Source of the DNA: Solenopsis invicta
Lineage: Eukaryota; Arthropoda; Insecta; Hymenoptera; Formicidae
Direction: 5' to 3'
Assembly (NCBI RefSeq): GCF_016802725.1
Contig: NC_052668.1
Location: 14,675,001 to 14,739,000 of the forward strand
Length of the DNA stretch: 64,000 nt
Made by a program: the position numbers and the translations under genes. Positions 61,501 through 64,000 of the stretch are shown here, piece by piece. A model generated the notes under the pieces. That model was given only the letters and a program-made list of their open reading frames with translations. It had not been told where the DNA came from and searched no databases. The stretch's first letter is position 1. Every line of letters begins with the position of its first letter.

Positions 61501-63801
61501 AGAACATGAAAAGGAAGAAAGTATCTTTACACAATTTAAGTTAACTATCTCTTGTTTCGCAATCAATATTCCCTTTTAAAAAAATCTACAACATATTTTT
61601 TAGTGCAAAAACCTGCTCTAAAAAAATTAATGACATTTTTGATACTTTTTACAGTTATTGATATTCATTATGTGCGGAAGATGAAATAAAAAACTATGTA
61701 AAAAAAATTTTTTCCATTCGTGATTATCCGAACTTATATTTGCTCAAATATCATTACAAATAACATTAGTGGATATATAATTTTGTGTATTAATTATAAA
61801 CTACAACATAAATTTAAAGTACATTGCACCCAACTTCATGAATAACAATATGCATAATGAGATAGTTATTACAATATTAATACTCTTGCATAATTTTAGG
61901 AAAGTTACGGCAGAGATCGTTTAATTTGTCAAGTAGTTTTTGCACGTAGCGAAACTTTTAATTGCCTAAATTTGATCGTAATAATAATCGTATCTCGATG
62001 GTTGAAAGTAACATATTTGCAAAAAGACTTCATTATCGCTGCAAATTTTTTTAAATGTTCTTGGGACAAAAGAAACGCAAATGGTGGATCAAGTGCCAAA
62101 GAAGTACTTACAACCATTTTTCTTGAAGTTAGTGAGACGAGGGTAATAGAATTTCCTTACGACCCGACTTTCTCCTGCTTTACTTCGCCGCAAGAACAAT
62201 GACCATTGATTGTTGAAAGGTCTCTTCCCATCCGAGGAAAAGATGACGATGCAAAAATTAAGGAAAGTATTAAATAAAGTCAAGCGTGACGTTGCTCGAA
62301 CAATGAAAGGTTTGTGAATGCAAATAATGAATATTATCGAACAAAGTTCAATTTCGTTTCTATATTAGTGATGTATGTCGCAAATTTCATTTTAACCATG
62401 AGAATTAAGAATAACTGAAATATATACTGCATTACTATTTAGTTTTATCAATTTGATCAAAAAAAGAAATGTATACATAATATATTAAAATTAATAAATT
62501 ATGAGTGACAAATATATATTTAGTTTCTCACATAAGCCGAGATAAAAATTAATTTCGTGCAATCGATTTAAATTTTTATTTAGATAATGAAAGAAGTGAC
62601 AGTATTTACTCTTTATCGATTTCACTGCTCCATATCTGTTATATATGGCTATCCTAGTTTTATTATTGGAATTTTGTAGAAGAAGAAACACAAAAAAGAT
62701 CATTTATTTCAAGTGCCCTTTACGTAAGATATAAAATCAAAATTTTAGACGCGTTATTCTCGAAGCTTGACTTTGGATTACAGATTCTTCGCGCGATTGA
62801 ATCGTGTTTGGAAACTATTTTATTTCAAAGCGTGAAGATATTTACGCGACTTCTCTCTTTCAGAATTTCTACCAAAATTATTTTATTCACGACGAAGAAA
62901 ATAGCCAGCACTTCTATTCATTCAATTCTAAAACAAATTACGATGCGGACTCGAGCCAACAAAGGATTTTGTGGTGATAAACGCATCGAAGTTTGCGTCG
63001 AGAAAACGACGCTTTAAACTTCGACGAGTTATCGTAGACCGAAGGAAGGTTACGAGGTTACGCTAATGACGTAATTGAAGCTTCTCTATGGGAAAGATAT
63101 CGCTAACGTAGTCAATAAGATAAGCGCTGGATATATCAATGAAAGTATCACCAAGAAACCATTGACCCATTTGCTAATCGTAAATCACTGCCATCCGGAT
63201 TACTTTTGTCCAAATGCTAGAAGCGTCACAAGAATTTGTCGTCACAACACGAAAAAAGAACGTACACATTGTCGCAGTAATGCGTCATCGCGAGTACTAA
63301 TTGAAAAAAAAAAGTATGCGTTATATTTGCGAACAAAGTACGTGAGCAAAGTCCTTGTCGTGTCTCGACGCGGTATAATAATATTGAAAACCTGTCGGAA
63401 GCTATTCCTATTTTTCTCAAGTTCCAGGACAATACACTTTCGAATCACAACTTGTACTACTTTCTCCGGATAATTAGGAGATTTTGTAAAAAGCATCTCC
63501 CGTTATAGACCCGCCGTTCGATACGTGCGACGAGGTAACCATTACGACGGCGATTCATTCGCTGTATGAATACGCCATTGCATTATCGTGGATGAGATAG
63601 TCCGCGATTTCTCTGACGTCCACGCGGAGAGTCATTTCCATTACGGTAAAAACGACACGTGCCTCGACAGCTAATGCAAATATAACGCGAGAAAAATCGC
63701 TAAAAACATAGTGACTTCGTTTGCAATTAATGTTTCCGCTATTTGCGATGCTTCGTATCGACATCGCGTCAGAAAAATCTTGAGACAGTCATGTGAATAC
63801 G

Positions 63802-63803
<2 letters not shown>

Positions 63804-63864
<61 letters not shown>
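63804..63864. repeat. (AT)n microsatellite, about 61 bp
   Basis: Uninterrupted AT dinucleotide run. The Tyr-Ile repeat frame over it on the minus strand is not a gene. Confidence 0.97.
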
Positions 63865-63867
<3 letters not shown>

Positions 63868-64000
63868 CATACACAACTTCGCAATTCTTTCTACAAACAA
63901 CGATAACAAGACACTTTGCACGGTTATCCCGAGATTGGTTATCTAAAATATTTGTGAATTTGTTATCTTCATGGATAATTTATCAGCTCTCGCAATCGCG

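Larger units (their letters stand above)
60431..63803. other. AT-rich non-coding stretch
   Basis: Two short repeats (60990 and 61386). The plus frames near 62.0-62.2 and 63.08-63.47 kb have no recognisable motif; the second is basic and interrupted by an A-run. No gene seen. Confidence 0.55.

Noticed and set aside
63671..63874. Tyr-Ile repeat frame
   Set aside because: Translation of an (AT)n microsatellite.
1..64000. Bacterial-type systems (operons, CRISPR, phage, toxin-antitoxin)
   Set aside because: The composition, the eukaryotic tRNA without encoded CCA, the lack of long frames and the MITE content argue for an insect nuclear genome; no spaced identical repeats typical of CRISPR were seen.

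Overview
The window looks like a gene-poor piece of an insect nuclear genome, most likely Hymenoptera and possibly an ant. This is an inference from three things: AT-rich DNA broken by GC-richer blocks in which CpG is common rather than depleted, many short foldback (MITE-like) elements, and one intact eukaryotic tRNA gene with a Pol III T-run. No open reading frame exceeds about 150 codons. I found no intact protein gene, no intact transposase or reverse transcriptase, no CRISPR array and no operon-like layout.

Layout. 1-7 kb: non-coding, with a GC-richer block at about 0.9-1.9 kb, a foldback element at 3395-3627 and a nested repeat cluster at 5.57-6.01 kb. 7125-7197: tRNA-Lys(UUU) on the minus strand, followed by a long foldback element. 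8-14 kb: AT-rich, with several hairpins, a short odorant-receptor-like coding fragment near 13.1 kb and the first copy of a repeat of about 700 bp. 14.3-15.6 kb: a GC-rich, promoter-like block. 16-31 kb: non-coding, with four MITE-like elements. 31-48 kb: alternating GC-rich and AT-rich non-coding DNA with several local duplications (41.9, 42.5, 44.8-45.2 kb). 48641-48670: a candidate 30-nt microexon on the minus strand, just before the second copy of the 700-bp repeat. 51-58.6 kb: more MITE-like elements. 59.2-60.4 kb: the most coding-like stretch, minus strand, ending in a reading frame with a hydrophobic, GPI-signal-like C-terminus. 60.5-64 kb: non-coding, ending in a long AT microsatellite.

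How the parts fit. The simplest reading is intergenic and/or long-intron DNA. If the microexon is real, the middle of the window lies inside a very long minus-strand intron pair of a gene whose other exons are outside the window. The reading frame at 59.2 kb has its own stop codon and would be the 3' end of a separate minus-strand gene, or an alternative last exon. I saw no convincing novel multi-gene system. The more interesting signals are the microexon, the family of foldback elements sharing a CACTG/CTGAAAA-type end, and the local tandem duplications in GC-rich non-coding DNA.
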